A stretch of 64,000 nt of DNA from Pirellulales bacterium (GTDB lineage: Bacteria > Planctomycetota > Planctomycetia > Pirellulales > JACPPG01), in the NCBI GenBank assembly GCA_036499395.1, contig DASYDW010000063.1, positions 69,911 to 133,910 on the forward strand. The letters run 5' to 3'. Positions 35,373-43,941 of the stretch are shown here, piece after piece (position 1 is the first letter of the stretch; every line of letters starts with the position of its first letter). The notes beneath the pieces are model-generated. The model did not search any database. It saw nothing but the letters and a program-made list of their open reading frames with translations, and was not told where the DNA came from. Position numbers and translations under genes: made by a program.

Positions 35373-35649
35373 GGCGAAATCGCACCAACGGCGAAGTAAA
35401 GTAGTAGGGACGAAACCTGCGGACACGAAACGGGGATCAATCGTTAGGCCGGCGACCCGCAAAGAGCAGACGCCGCCGGGCGGGGATTATACGTACGCCC
35501 CCCAAATGCTCCTAGACGAGCTTCTGCGAGCGCCGTGGTGGGGGGCGTTGGCCCCAGAGGGCTTTTGGGCTAAAAATGCCGGCTGAGACGGCGGAGGCGG
35601 CGATTTTTCCTTTGATTTTACTTCCGTCCGACAACAGGGTGCTGACAGC

Positions 35650-36459
35650 ATGAGAGTGATCGTCAACCAGGATGCCGCCGGGGTCAGCCGCGTGGGCGCC
35701 CGCTTCGTCGCGGCCCTGGTCCGCCGCAAGCCGACGTGTGTCTTGGGTTTGGCCACCGGCGGGACGCCGCTGGGGATGTATGCCGAGTTGATCCGCATGC
35801 ATCGTGAAGAAGGGCTCGATTTCTCGCGCGTCGTGACCTTCAACCTCGACGAATACGTCGGGTTGGGGCCAACCCATCCGCAAAGCTATCGCTTCTTCAT
35901 GCAGCACAACCTGTTCGACCACATCAATATCGACTCGCGCAATACCCACGTCCCCGACGGCCGGGCACTGGATTTCGACGCCTACTGCGATCAATACGAA
36001 AAGATGATCCGGGATGAAGGGGGCATCGACCTGCAAGTTCTGGGGATTGGCAGCGATGGGCATATCGCCTTCAACGAGCCCGGTTCGTCGCTCGGCAGCC
36101 GAACGCGATTGAAAACCCTGACCGAAGAGACGGTCCGCGACAACGCGCGCTTTTTCGGCGGCGAAGAGGCGGTGCCGCGGCTGGCGATCACGATGGGGGT
36201 AGGCACGATCCTGGAATCGCGGCAATGCCTGCTCTTGGCTTGCGGCGGAGCCAAGGCGCGCGCCATTCGCGAAACGATCGAGGGACCAGTCACGGCCCAG
36301 GTCACGGCGTCGGCCCTGCAGTTGCATCGCGACGTGATTGCGGTGCTGGATCACGAGGCGGCCCGGTTGCTCGAACGCCGTGACTATTACCGCCAGATGG
36401 AAGAAGCGCAGGCCCGCCTGCAAACGGGGCACGGCCCGAAGGTTATTCCGGCGTCGTAG
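35650..36459 (+). CDS. nagB: Glucosamine-6-phosphate deaminase
   Basis: Converts glucosamine-6-phosphate to fructose-6-phosphate and ammonia, the exit step of amino-sugar catabolism. 269 residues, the family length. LGLATGGTPLGMYAEL binds the phosphate, FNLDEYVGL carries the catalytic Asp, GIGSDGHIAFNEPGSS the catalytic His/Glu and ITMGVGTIL the allosteric/phosphate loop. It has no nagA or other amino-sugar gene nearby. The start is ATG 35650; the upstream 190 bp has no clear regulator site. Confidence 0.93.
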   Translation: MRVIVNQDAAGVSRVGARFVAALVRRKPTCVLGLATGGTPLGMYAELIRMHREEGLDFSRVVTFNLDEYVGLGPTHPQSYRFFMQHNLFDHINIDSRNTHVPDGRALDFDAYCDQYEKMIRDEGGIDLQVLGIGSDGHIAFNEPGSSLGSRTRLKTLTEETVRDNARFFGGEEAVPRLAITMGVGTILESRQCLLLACGGAKARAIRETIEGPVTAQVTASALQLHRDVIAVLDHEAARLLERRDYYRQMEEAQARLQTGHGPKVIPAS

Positions 36460-36523
36460 CGGTCGCAGTTTCGGCGGATTCGCCGGCCGAGATTGACTGG
36501 CCGAAAACGCGCACAGCGCGGCC

Positions 36524-37222
36524 TTACGCCATTTTTACGACCATACATTGCGTCGTGGGCAGCTCGATCAAAGGCTCTGGCTTGTCGTGCAGGAACTCCG
36601 CAAAAGCGGCCCGCACTCCGGACAAAATCGAATAATCGTGCGAAAGCATGACGCCGCCGGGGACCATGCGTGGGTAAAAGAATTCCAGGCAGGCCAGCGT
36701 TCCTTCGTACAAATCGACGTCAAAGTGGGCGAAGGAGAATCGCAAGTTCTCGACCGGGCCTGACGTCGTCGGGAATTGTCCCTTGTAGAACGACACGTTG
36801 GGGTAACCGGCCAGGTAGCTACGGACGCTTTCCAGGCTGCAACTGTATTGATTCTCGCGGTGGACGTTGCCGTCTTGCGCGGCAGCCTTCGGTAGTCCCT
36901 CGAAGGTGTCGAAGACGTGCAGCGGGCGTTCCCCTTTGGCCTCGCAAATCATCTTGGCCGAGCCCCCTTGGTACGTCCCCACCTCGGCCAAAGCGGCATC
37001 TTGCTTGCTTTGGGCGCGGGCCAGCGAATAGACGGTGAAAGCCTCGTTCGACGTGAGCAGCCAGCGACGTTCTCGCCGCACCCGGCTAATCAGGCGTACG
37101 ACTTCACGATCTTTGTGGCTCGCGAGCCCCATCAATTCCAACTTGGAAACCGCGCGGACCGACACGCGTTCGATCAGCCCTCCGCCGATGAGCCGCTGAA
37201 TGCGCTGATTCCGAAGCCACAT
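36524..37222 (-). CDS. TylF/MycF family SAM-dependent methyltransferase
   Basis: 232 residues. The class I methyltransferase core is seen in AEVGTYQGGSAKMICE (SAM site) and LHVFDTFEGLPKAAAQDGN, the family-specific acidic loop. FAHFDVDLYEGTLACLEFFY and MVPGGVMLSHDYS follow, the latter with the general-base region. The family O-methylates sugars in macrolides and polysaccharides, and also includes many bacterial proteins of unknown target. No other sugar-modification genes are adjacent. It converges on nagB with 64 bp between stops. Confidence 0.85.
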   Translation of the reverse strand: MWLRNQRIQRLIGGGLIERVSVRAVSKLELMGLASHKDREVVRLISRVRRERRWLLTSNEAFTVYSLARAQSKQDAALAEVGTYQGGSAKMICEAKGERPLHVFDTFEGLPKAAAQDGNVHRENQYSCSLESVRSYLAGYPNVSFYKGQFPTTSGPVENLRFSFAHFDVDLYEGTLACLEFFYPRMVPGGVMLSHDYSILSGVRAAFAEFLHDKPEPLIELPTTQCMVVKMA

Positions 37223-37360
37223 GGGTCACCGTCCTTTGGTGGTCCGCCCCGCTCGAAATTTAATACACGCCGCGGCGGCAAACCAATGAGACGGGCGATC
37301 CTAAAGGCTGGGTGCGGATTTGCAAAGCGACTGCCTGACACGTCGAGTGGCCAGCAAATC

Positions 37361-38032
37361 CTAATGGATTGAATCGAGGATCTTCTCGACCTGGTCCAGG
37401 TGATACTCCTCGCCGTCGAGTTGCAGGAACAGCAACCCCACGCCTTGATGTCCCTGGAACTCTCCCATAGCGCGAATTAACTTGCGTTCCGTCTTTTTGG
37501 TATGCCCCTCTTCGATGCGAAACTGGGCGGGATGCTCGCGAATCGTCAGTTCGCGGGTGTGAGTCTCGTCGACGATGAAATCTTCTTTAGACTCGCGATG
37601 CTCGTTATTCGTGAGCGCACGATCAATCTGTTCGCGTAGAGTCTTCTCATCGACAGCCGTGAAGCTTTCCGCGAATTCGCCGATGGCCAGGATCTGCTCC
37701 TGCGGTTCGTCCGAGTACACGGCGGCCTTCAAGAACGTCTGATCGACGATCGGAATCTTCACGTCGAAGCTCGCCAACGGTGTCAGGCCGGGCGGAATGT
37801 CGATCTCGGCTACTTGCGCGGAGATCGCTTGTATTTCGGCCGGGTCCCGGGAAATCGATCGATTCAGCAGCGAGTAGCTGAACCAGCTCATCCCCACGAT
37901 GCCGCCACAACACAACAGCAACATCACGCCGCAACCGATACCACATCCCAGCAGGATTTTGACGCCGGTGCTCATGCCCGGCGGCGGTGGAGGAGTAACG
38001 GCCGCGGGCTGATAGTGCTGGACGTCGGACAT
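37361..38032 (-). CDS. Single-pass membrane protein of unknown function
   Basis: 223 residues from ATG 38032, with GGAGC 8 nt upstream (the frame is open to 38071). A proline-rich N-terminus (AAVTPPPPPG) is followed by one Gly/Cys-rich membrane helix (about residues 24-52: LLGCGIGCGVMLLLCCGG). The C-terminal 170 residues form a soluble domain with no family known to me; IPPGLTPLASFDVKI resembles planctomycete proteins with a similar Pro-rich head and Cys-rich helix. It diverges from rlmN; the 146-bp gap should hold both promoters. Confidence 0.65.
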   Translation of the reverse strand: MSDVQHYQPAAVTPPPPPGMSTGVKILLGCGIGCGVMLLLCCGGIVGMSWFSYSLLNRSISRDPAEIQAISAQVAEIDIPPGLTPLASFDVKIPIVDQTFLKAAVYSDEPQEQILAIGEFAESFTAVDEKTLREQIDRALTNNEHRESKEDFIVDETHTRELTIREHPAQFRIEEGHTKKTERKLIRAMGEFQGHQGVGLLFLQLDGEEYHLDQVEKILDSIH

Positions 38033-38178
38033 TTGCTGGTGCTCCGTGCTGCTAAAGGATTTGCCCGGCATTGTCTCCCCGCATTGACTGGGCTGTCAAA
38101 CAGTTCGAGCCCAGACTGCCGGCCAGCGGGCGGCTATAATCTGTCATTCGCCACTGTTTACCGAATGTTGGATGTCCC

Positions 38179-39231
38179 GTGCGTTCGATCCTTGACCTTT
38201 CCCAAGACGAGTTGCGTGATTGGCTGACCAGCCAGGGGCAGCCCGGCTATCGCGCTGCGCAGATTCACGGCTGGATTTTCCAGCGCCGTGCCGCGAACTT
38301 TGACGAGATGAGTGACTTGCCGCAGGCATTACGCGCCGCGCTGTCCACGGAATTCACGCTGCTGACGACCAAAATCGCATTGCATCGTCAGGCGGCTGAC
38401 GGCACGGAAAAGTTGCTGCTGGCCTTGGCCGATGATCAGCGCATCGAATGCGTGCTGATTCGCGAGCAAGCGCGACGCACCATTTGCATCAGCACGCAAG
38501 TCGGTTGTGCGATGGGTTGCGTGTTCTGCGCTAGCGGACTGGATGGCGTGGTGCGCAATTTGACGCGCGGCGAAATTGTCGAGCAGATGTTGCACCTGGC
38601 GCGACTCTTGCCGGCCGAGGAAAGGCTAAGCAACGTTGTCGTCATGGGAATGGGCGAACCGCTGGCAAACCTGCCTGCGCTTTTGCCGGCGCTACGCGAT
38701 GCCACCAGTCCGTCGGGCTTGGGAATCGGTGCCCGCAAGATCACGGTATCGACCGTGGGCCTGCCCCCCGCGATGGATCGGCTCACGGCCGAGGACTGCC
38801 AATATCACCTCGCGGTGAGCCTGCACGCACCGGACGACGAGTTGCGACGACAACTAGTGCCGGTCAGTCGCAACATTCCGCTCGACAGTGTGCTGGCCGC
38901 GGCGGATCGTTTCTTCGACGCGAATCATCGTCGCCTGACGTTCGAATATGTACTGCTGGGCGAATTGAATGATCGTCCGGAACACGCCCGACGATTGGCC
39001 GATCTGCTGGCGGGACGGATGGCGCTCTTGAACGTGATTCCGTACAACCCGGTAGCGGGCCTTCCCTACAAAACGCCCACCGAGCGCGCGCAAGAGCAGT
39101 TCTTGCGGATCCTCACGCACGCCGGGATCAACGTTCAGGTGCGGACGCGCAAAGGGGATCGCATCGACGCCGCGTGTGGGCAGTTGCGCCGCTCGCAGGC
39201 CGGGGCGGTGCCGGTTTCTGCCGGCGAGTAG
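38179..39231 (+). CDS. rlmN: 23S rRNA/tRNA (adenine-C2)-methyltransferase, radical SAM
   Basis: 350 residues from GTG 38179. It makes m2A in 23S rRNA and some tRNAs. The radical-SAM cluster motif CAMGCVFCAS follows ICISTQVGC; NVVVMGMGEPLANL, ITVSTVGLPPAMDRL, LAVSLHAPDDELRRQLVP and YVLLGELND are standard. The methyl-carrying Cys is in the C-terminal DRIDAACGQLR. The length matches the family. It is not co-transcribed with anything obvious; the sigma factor gene is 272 bp downstream. Confidence 0.93.
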   Translation: MRSILDLSQDELRDWLTSQGQPGYRAAQIHGWIFQRRAANFDEMSDLPQALRAALSTEFTLLTTKIALHRQAADGTEKLLLALADDQRIECVLIREQARRTICISTQVGCAMGCVFCASGLDGVVRNLTRGEIVEQMLHLARLLPAEERLSNVVVMGMGEPLANLPALLPALRDATSPSGLGIGARKITVSTVGLPPAMDRLTAEDCQYHLAVSLHAPDDELRRQLVPVSRNIPLDSVLAAADRFFDANHRRLTFEYVLLGELNDRPEHARRLADLLAGRMALLNVIPYNPVAGLPYKTPTERAQEQFLRILTHAGINVQVRTRKGDRIDAACGQLRRSQAGAVPVSAGE

Positions 39232-39503
39232 CCGAGTAAAGCCGATCCTTTGGCAGTTTGTAGGGGCTGCGATTTCTGGCCGGGGGGGATTGGCCGTTCA
39301 AAACCTGCGCCGCTGGACGGGGTTAAATCTCTTGCCGTCGCCACGGACCGAACGCCAAGGGTCCGCGTGCTGTGAAGAACGGCAAACGAGCGTATGCTGA
39401 AGTGAGCGTGGCAATCTGGTCTGCGCACGTTTTTGTTCGCCTGGACGGGCCATCGGGGCGGTGGCCGGGGGCGAACATCCCCGATTACGCATGAGGGCGC
39501 CCT

Positions 39504-40145
39504 TTGGCGACTAGCGACGATTCGCCAGCGGGATACGAGCTGCGCGACCCTGACGTGCGGCTGATGCTCGAGGTGCGCAACGACAGTGCCGCCGCGTTCG
39601 AGGAGCTCATGCTGCGCTACCAGAATCGCCTGGTGACGGTGCTCGATCACCTGGTCGGCGGCCGCGACCAGGCCGAAGACCTGGCCCAGGAAGTTTTCCT
39701 GCGCGTCTACCGCTCGCGCAAGCGGTATGTGCCAGGGGCCAAATTTTCGACATGGCTATTCACGATCGCGAACAACGTCGCGGCCAATGCGCGGCGCTCG
39801 CGCTCGCGACGCCGTGAGGTCAGCCTGTCGGTCAACGACGGCAGCAGCTCGGGGGGCAACCGCTTGGACCAGCTAGCGCAAGCGGCCAGCGGTCTGATGC
39901 CGGCCCGACAATTGGACAAGGCCGAGATGCGCGAGGTGGTCCACCTGGCGATCGAGGCTCTCAACGAACGGCAGCGCATGGCGCTCTTGCTCAGCAAATT
40001 CGAGAACATGAGCTATGCCGACATCGCGGAGACTATGGACATGTCGCAGGAAGCGATCAAGTCGCTACTGTCGAGGGCCAGGCTGAATTTGAAGGAAGTT
40101 CTGGAACCTTATCTCGAGCGCGGGGACCGCCCTGCCGCGGATTGA
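39504..40145 (+). CDS. ECF-type sigma-70 factor
   Basis: 213 residues from TTG 39504 (GAGGG upstream). Region 2 is seen in FEELMLRYQNRLVTVLDHLV and QAEDLAQEVFLRVYRSRKRY, then FSTWLFTIANNVA; region 4 in LNERQRMALLLSKFENMSYA followed by EAIKSLLSRARLNLKEVL. The start codon is unusual and a few non-conserved residues (MATSDDSPAG) precede region 2. Immediately downstream are a membrane anti-sigma-like protein (4-bp gap) and a Pro/Arg-rich secreted protein that overlaps it, a typical sigma / anti-sigma / effector layout, so this sigma probably responds to an envelope signal. Confidence 0.9.
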   Translation: MATSDDSPAGYELRDPDVRLMLEVRNDSAAAFEELMLRYQNRLVTVLDHLVGGRDQAEDLAQEVFLRVYRSRKRYVPGAKFSTWLFTIANNVAANARRSRSRRREVSLSVNDGSSSGGNRLDQLAQAASGLMPARQLDKAEMREVVHLAIEALNERQRMALLLSKFENMSYADIAETMDMSQEAIKSLLSRARLNLKEVLEPYLERGDRPAAD

Positions 40146-40149
40146 GACT

Positions 40150-40656
40150 ATGAGCCAACCAAGCCCCGAAAATCTACCTCCCGAGCTGACGGATCAATTG
40201 GTCAGCTACCTGGACGGCGAGCTGGACGCTAACCAGGCCCGACGCGTCGAAGAGGCGCTAGCGGCCGACCCACGCGTGCGCCAAGAAGTTTGGCAATTGG
40301 AGCGAAGCTGGCAATTGCTCGACGAGCTGCCACGCACCGAGGTCGACGAATCGTTCACGCGGTCGACGGTCGAAATGATCGCGCTGCGGGCCGAAGAGGA
40401 TCTGGTGGCCGTGCAGGAGCAGATTCCGCAGCGCAAAAAGCGATTCGGGATGGTGGCAGCGATATTGCTCGCAGTCGCCGCGATCGCTGGCTTCTTCACC
40501 GTAAACACGATCGCGCGGCGCGCGGACGAACAATTGCTTTCCGACTTGCCGATCGTCGAGAACCTGGATCAGTACCGCGAAATCGAAGACATCGAGTTCC
40601 TGCGCACCCTGCAATCGAGAGATTTCCAAGCCACGGAGGTGAAGCGTGACCGGTAA
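40150..40656 (+). CDS. Membrane anti-sigma-factor-like protein
   Basis: 168 residues. The N-terminus (TDQLVSYLDGELDANQARRVEEALAADP, here split: LVSYLDGELDANQ then RRVEEALAADP) is the helical module typical of anti-sigma domains without the zinc-binding Cys/His. One membrane helix follows (about 99-118: FGMVAAILLAVAAIAGFF) and a short periplasmic tail ends the protein. Placed 4 bp after the ECF sigma gene, it most likely holds that sigma at the membrane. The assignment rests on position and architecture, not on a named family. Confidence 0.78.
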   Translation: MSQPSPENLPPELTDQLVSYLDGELDANQARRVEEALAADPRVRQEVWQLERSWQLLDELPRTEVDESFTRSTVEMIALRAEEDLVAVQEQIPQRKKRFGMVAAILLAVAAIAGFFTVNTIARRADEQLLSDLPIVENLDQYREIEDIEFLRTLQSRDFQATEVKRDR

Positions 40657-41590
40657 CCACGAAATCGCCATCGCAAAAAACGTCTGCCGTCGCGGAGTGC
40701 GCGCCTTAACGGTCATGGTCGTCATTTTGGCCGCGGCGCAGGCCGGCGCGGGGGACGTGCTTGTTGAACGGCGGACGCGGTTGGAGCAGATGGACCAGCA
40801 GGACCGCGAACAGGTTTCGCAAAACTTCGAACGCTTTCAGCGTCTCGAGCCGGCCGAACGCGACCGGCTGCGCGAACTGCATGACGAGATCGACGCCGAT
40901 CCGCAACGGGACGAGTTACTGAAGGTCATGCAGAATTATCACGAATGGCTGAACGAGCTTCCGGCCAGCCAAAGAATCATGCTCGCGGCATTGCCGGTCG
41001 AAGATCGAATCAAGCGGATCGACGAGTTGCGCGGAGCGCAAGCGGCAGGCAAGCGAAATCGGCTCAGCCCAGCCGACTCGAAAGCGCTCGACGCCTGGAT
41101 CGTCAAGCATGATTTTCACAAGCAATGGGCCGACGCGCAGCGCAATAGCCGGCCACCGAGCGTAACGCCGGAACAGTTGGCCGATTTACGTAACGTGCTC
41201 TCGGAACCGGCGCAAAAGGCACTCGACGAGGCCAAGACCGAAGAAGAGCAGCGCCGCTTGGTCCGCGGTTGGATCTTTCAAACCCGCGCGCCAGGCTGGG
41301 GCGCCGGCGGCCGCGGCGGTTTTCATCGCCCCAGCACCGAAGAGTTGCATCAGCTGTTCACGAACGACCTTTCGGAGAGCGAGCGCAGCTACCTGCGGGC
41401 GTTGCCTCCGGAGCAGATGCAGCGCGAGTTGGTTCACCTGTGGCGCGAGCATCACGCCAAGCAAGGGGACGGACCGCACGATCGCTCGGACGGCCGCGGC
41501 CCTATGAATCGCCGCGGCGGCAAGGCGGACCACGTTTCGCCTGATCGACCTGCGCGTGAGCGCGATAGCAAGGATGCTAGTGCGCCGTGA
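40646..41590 (+). CDS. Secreted DUF3106-like protein of unknown function
   Basis: 314 residues from GTG 40646, overlapping the previous gene by 11 nt, so translation is coupled. A hydrophobic signal-like segment (about 20-34, cleavage near AQAGAGD) precedes repeated helical motifs of the type MDQQDREQVSQNFERFQRLE. The segment is Glu/Arg/Gln-rich and ends in a flexible Gly/Arg/His tail (GPHDRSDGRGPMNRRGG). Similar periplasmic proteins accompany ECF sigma/anti-sigma pairs and may be sensors or stress effectors; the family relation is only suggested by composition and pattern. A palindromic repeat follows. Confidence 0.7.
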   Translation: MTGNHEIAIAKNVCRRGVRALTVMVVILAAAQAGAGDVLVERRTRLEQMDQQDREQVSQNFERFQRLEPAERDRLRELHDEIDADPQRDELLKVMQNYHEWLNELPASQRIMLAALPVEDRIKRIDELRGAQAAGKRNRLSPADSKALDAWIVKHDFHKQWADAQRNSRPPSVTPEQLADLRNVLSEPAQKALDEAKTEEEQRRLVRGWIFQTRAPGWGAGGRGGFHRPSTEELHQLFTNDLSESERSYLRALPPEQMQRELVHLWREHHAKQGDGPHDRSDGRGPMNRRGGKADHVSPDRPARERDSKDASAP

Positions 41591-41597
41591 TGTTGAA

Positions 41598-41628
41598 CAT
41601 GCTTATCCGCCTGTGGCGGATAAGCATG
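41598..41628. repeat. Dispersed palindrome, copy B (perfect)
   Basis: CATGCTTATCCGCC (41598-41611) and GGCGGATAAGCATG (41615-41628) are exact complements around a 3-nt loop, 7 nt after the stop of the DUF3106-like gene and before the convergent sppA. It is the most regular member of the family seen at 18827, 43877 and 45263. Confidence 0.85.
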
Positions 41629-41674
41629 GCACACACGCCAGAGACCGTTGCCTTGCCAGGACTGTTTCGCTGAA

Positions 41675-42757
41675 TTACTTGGCTTGCGTCGCGAACGGTA
41701 ATTGCCAGGTGCATAGGAAATACGCGCGGGGCGATGCCAGATCGACCAGGGCGGCCAGATCGAGCGACGAGCGCGACTCGGTTGCAAACGGCAATCCCAT
41801 CAACCCGCCTCGCGTTTTATACTTCACGGCGCGCAGGTTATCGCGCGACAGGCCTGAGAGCTTAGCGGCTCGATCGATCGCTTCTTCGATATACCCTTCT
41901 TCATCGACCAGCCCCTTGCTGATGGCCTCGCCGGTGGTGAATACCTGGCCGGTGGTCACCTTGGCCAGGGCGTCCGGGTCCTTGGCCAAAGCGGGTCGCC
42001 CCGCTTTGACGATGTCTTGAAACCGCTGAAAGCTGTCGTCGACCAGGTGCTGGAAGATGGCGCGCTCTTCGTCAGTCATGGGACGAGTCGGCGTGCCCAT
42101 TTGTTTCAATGGACCGCTTTTGATCGAGTCCTCTTCGACGTCCCAGGTCTTCATCAGGCCGGCAACGTTGTAATGCGGAATGATCACGCCGATCGAGCCG
42201 GTCCAGGTCGTGGGCTCGGCAAAGATCACTTTTTCGCCGTCGCCGACGGCCATCGCGATGTAATACCCGCCGCTGGCTGCGATGCCTCCCATGCTGACGA
42301 CCATGGGAATCTTGCGCTCGGCGAGCATTTTGCGCAGGTGATGGTACAGGTAATCGCTGGCCGTCACGGTCCCGCCCGGCGAATTAACGCGCAGCACGAC
42401 GGCGCGGACCTCTTTGTCGTCGCGGACGTGATCGATCTGCTTCTTGATGAAACCTTCGCCGTCAATGATGGCGCCGTCGACCGTGATGATCGCGATCTTG
42501 TCCTTGGCGGTCTTGGAAAGCGAGTGATAATGCTCGTCGACGGTCTTGTCGACGCCGCCGGTGACCGAAGCAACCGCTCCCACCAGCATCAAAGCGACAA
42601 GAATGCCTGGCAGCACCAGGAAGACGAAAAACAGCAGACTGACGATCATCGACAGCCGGCTGCGCTGCGGCGCGGCGGCGACGATGATTCGTTCGGTGAC
42701 CTGCGGCGGCGGTGGTCCGTAAGGGGTTGGACGTGGCGAGGGATCGTCGAGGTTCAT
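41675..42757 (-). CDS. sppA: Signal peptide peptidase SppA-type serine protease
   Basis: 360 residues from ATG 42757 (AGGAGGAAC just upstream). A Pro-rich head and one membrane helix (about 37-65) anchor it; the protease domain faces the periplasm. The Ser is in VVSMGGIAASGGYYIAMA and the Lys base in the IKSGPLKQMG region, the SppA Ser-Lys dyad. VVLRVNSPGGTVTASD and EPTTWTGSIGVI are also typical. It degrades leftover signal peptides and membrane protein fragments. The short single-domain form is found in many bacteria. The 3' end converges on palindrome B. Confidence 0.92.
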   Translation of the reverse strand: MNLDDPSPRPTPYGPPPPQVTERIIVAAAPQRSRLSMIVSLLFFVFLVLPGILVALMLVGAVASVTGGVDKTVDEHYHSLSKTAKDKIAIITVDGAIIDGEGFIKKQIDHVRDDKEVRAVVLRVNSPGGTVTASDYLYHHLRKMLAERKIPMVVSMGGIAASGGYYIAMAVGDGEKVIFAEPTTWTGSIGVIIPHYNVAGLMKTWDVEEDSIKSGPLKQMGTPTRPMTDEERAIFQHLVDDSFQRFQDIVKAGRPALAKDPDALAKVTTGQVFTTGEAISKGLVDEEGYIEEAIDRAAKLSGLSRDNLRAVKYKTRGGLMGLPFATESRSSLDLAALVDLASPRAYFLCTWQLPFATQAK

Positions 42758-43068
42758 CGTTCCTCCTTGTCGCCGACTGCTAGCGGTCGTCCCGCTGTGA
42801 AGTCGGACCGAATTCATTTCACGAGCGAACTATTATAGCAATCCTCGTCACAAGGTGGCGCCAGTCGTCAGGGGTGTTGCCAGCGGACACCCCTGAACAG
42901 TAAGCTACTCGAACGTTCGCACCCGGAACTTTGGGCTGTCAGCGGCGACATTAATGGAAGGCCGCCAGCCCGGGCGCTGACCAGCATGGCGAGCAATGGC
43001 TGCCATGCGGAGCCTTGAGGCGGCAATTGTCGCGCGGGCTCGGTATCTCTATTCAAAGGAGTGGCCTG
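42758..43068. other. Divergent region sppA / isomerase-like gene
   Basis: 311 bp with no gene. It contains a perfect 10-bp stem hairpin (see 42868-42896). The plus-strand frame opening at 42996 and the extension at 43015 lack homology before GTG 43069, so the promoter for the plus-strand gene should lie here. Confidence 0.5.
42868..42896. repeat. Perfect 10-bp inverted repeat in divergent promoter region
   Basis: TCAGGGGTGT (42868-42877) and ACACCCCTGA (42887-42896) with a 9-nt spacer. No U-run follows, and it lies between divergent genes rather than after one, so an operator or dispersed element is as likely as a terminator. Confidence 0.6.
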
Positions 43069-43824
43069 GTGTTTGTCGCTGCGTCAACGGAGTGTTTTGC
43101 CGACTTGCCCTTGGACGCGGCGCTCCAGCGGCTAGTCGACCTCGAATACAACCGCGTCGAGATCACGTTGCTCGAGCGCAGCCAGCAGTTAAAGCCCTCG
43201 CAGGTTCATGCCGACCTCGATTCGGCAGTTTCGGTCTGTCGCGAAACGCATCGGCTGACCCCCGTGGCGTATTACGTCGATATCGACGCCGAAGGTGATC
43301 TGTACTACGAACAGTTCTCGGCTTGCTGCAAACTGGCCAAGGCGACCAAGGTTGTCACGCTCACCGTGCGGTCGGGCGAAATCGGAACTCCGTTCAATGC
43401 CGAAATCGAGCGGCTGCGCGAACTGGTGCGAATTGGTTCGCTCGATGGCGTACAGATCGGCCTGAAAACCGAAACTGGCCGCATGAGCCAAGACCCCGCC
43501 ACTGCGATCGTAATGTGCGACAACGTCAAAGGGTTAGGCATCACGCTCGATCCCAGCCATTTTGTCTGCGGACCGCACAAGAGTGGTAACTACGACCAGA
43601 TCTTCAAATACGTCATCCACCTGCAGCTTCGCGACACGACCAAGGACAAGCTGCAAGTTCGCGTCGGTCAGGGTGAAGTGGAATACGGCCGGCTGGTGAC
43701 GCAGCTTGGTAAGTTCCGCTACAACCGTGCCCTGTGCGTCAACATTCTCGAGCAACCGGAATCGGGCGTGGATCACATGGCCGAGATGCGAAAGATGCGG
43801 TTGCTGCTGGAAAGCTTGCTGTAG
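43069..43824 (+). CDS. Sugar phosphate isomerase/epimerase-like TIM-barrel protein
   Basis: 251 residues from GTG 43069, chosen because AAAGGAG sits 7 nt upstream and the preceding frame has no conserved start. The AP-endonuclease-2/xylose-isomerase-like barrel is suggested by the N-terminal FADLPLDAALQRLVDLEYN and VEITLLERS, by GLKTETGRMSQDP, then GLGITLDPSHFVCGP (metal-binding His/Asp) and VIHLQLRDTTKDKLQVR. These positions match the metal-binding and acid residues of the superfamily. Substrate unknown. A palindromic repeat and a convergent aminotransferase follow. Confidence 0.82.
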   Translation: MFVAASTECFADLPLDAALQRLVDLEYNRVEITLLERSQQLKPSQVHADLDSAVSVCRETHRLTPVAYYVDIDAEGDLYYEQFSACCKLAKATKVVTLTVRSGEIGTPFNAEIERLRELVRIGSLDGVQIGLKTETGRMSQDPATAIVMCDNVKGLGITLDPSHFVCGPHKSGNYDQIFKYVIHLQLRDTTKDKLQVRVGQGEVEYGRLVTQLGKFRYNRALCVNILEQPESGVDHMAEMRKMRLLLESLL

Positions 43825-43876
43825 TATCGCCGGACGCGACTGCATGTTCCCGTTGTGCGCCCGGGGCGATGTCGCG

Positions 43877-43905
43877 TGCTTATTCCGCGTGCCGCGGAAA
43901 AAGCA
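43877..43905. repeat. Dispersed palindrome, copy C
   Basis: TGCTTATTCCGCG (43877-43889) and CGCGGAAAAAGCA (43893-43905), 13 bp with one mismatch, loop TGC, flanked by ATGGCACC. Found between convergent genes like copies A and B. Confidence 0.75.
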
Positions 43906-43941
43906 TGGCACCCAGCCGAAAAGTGCGGCGCCTCGATGATA

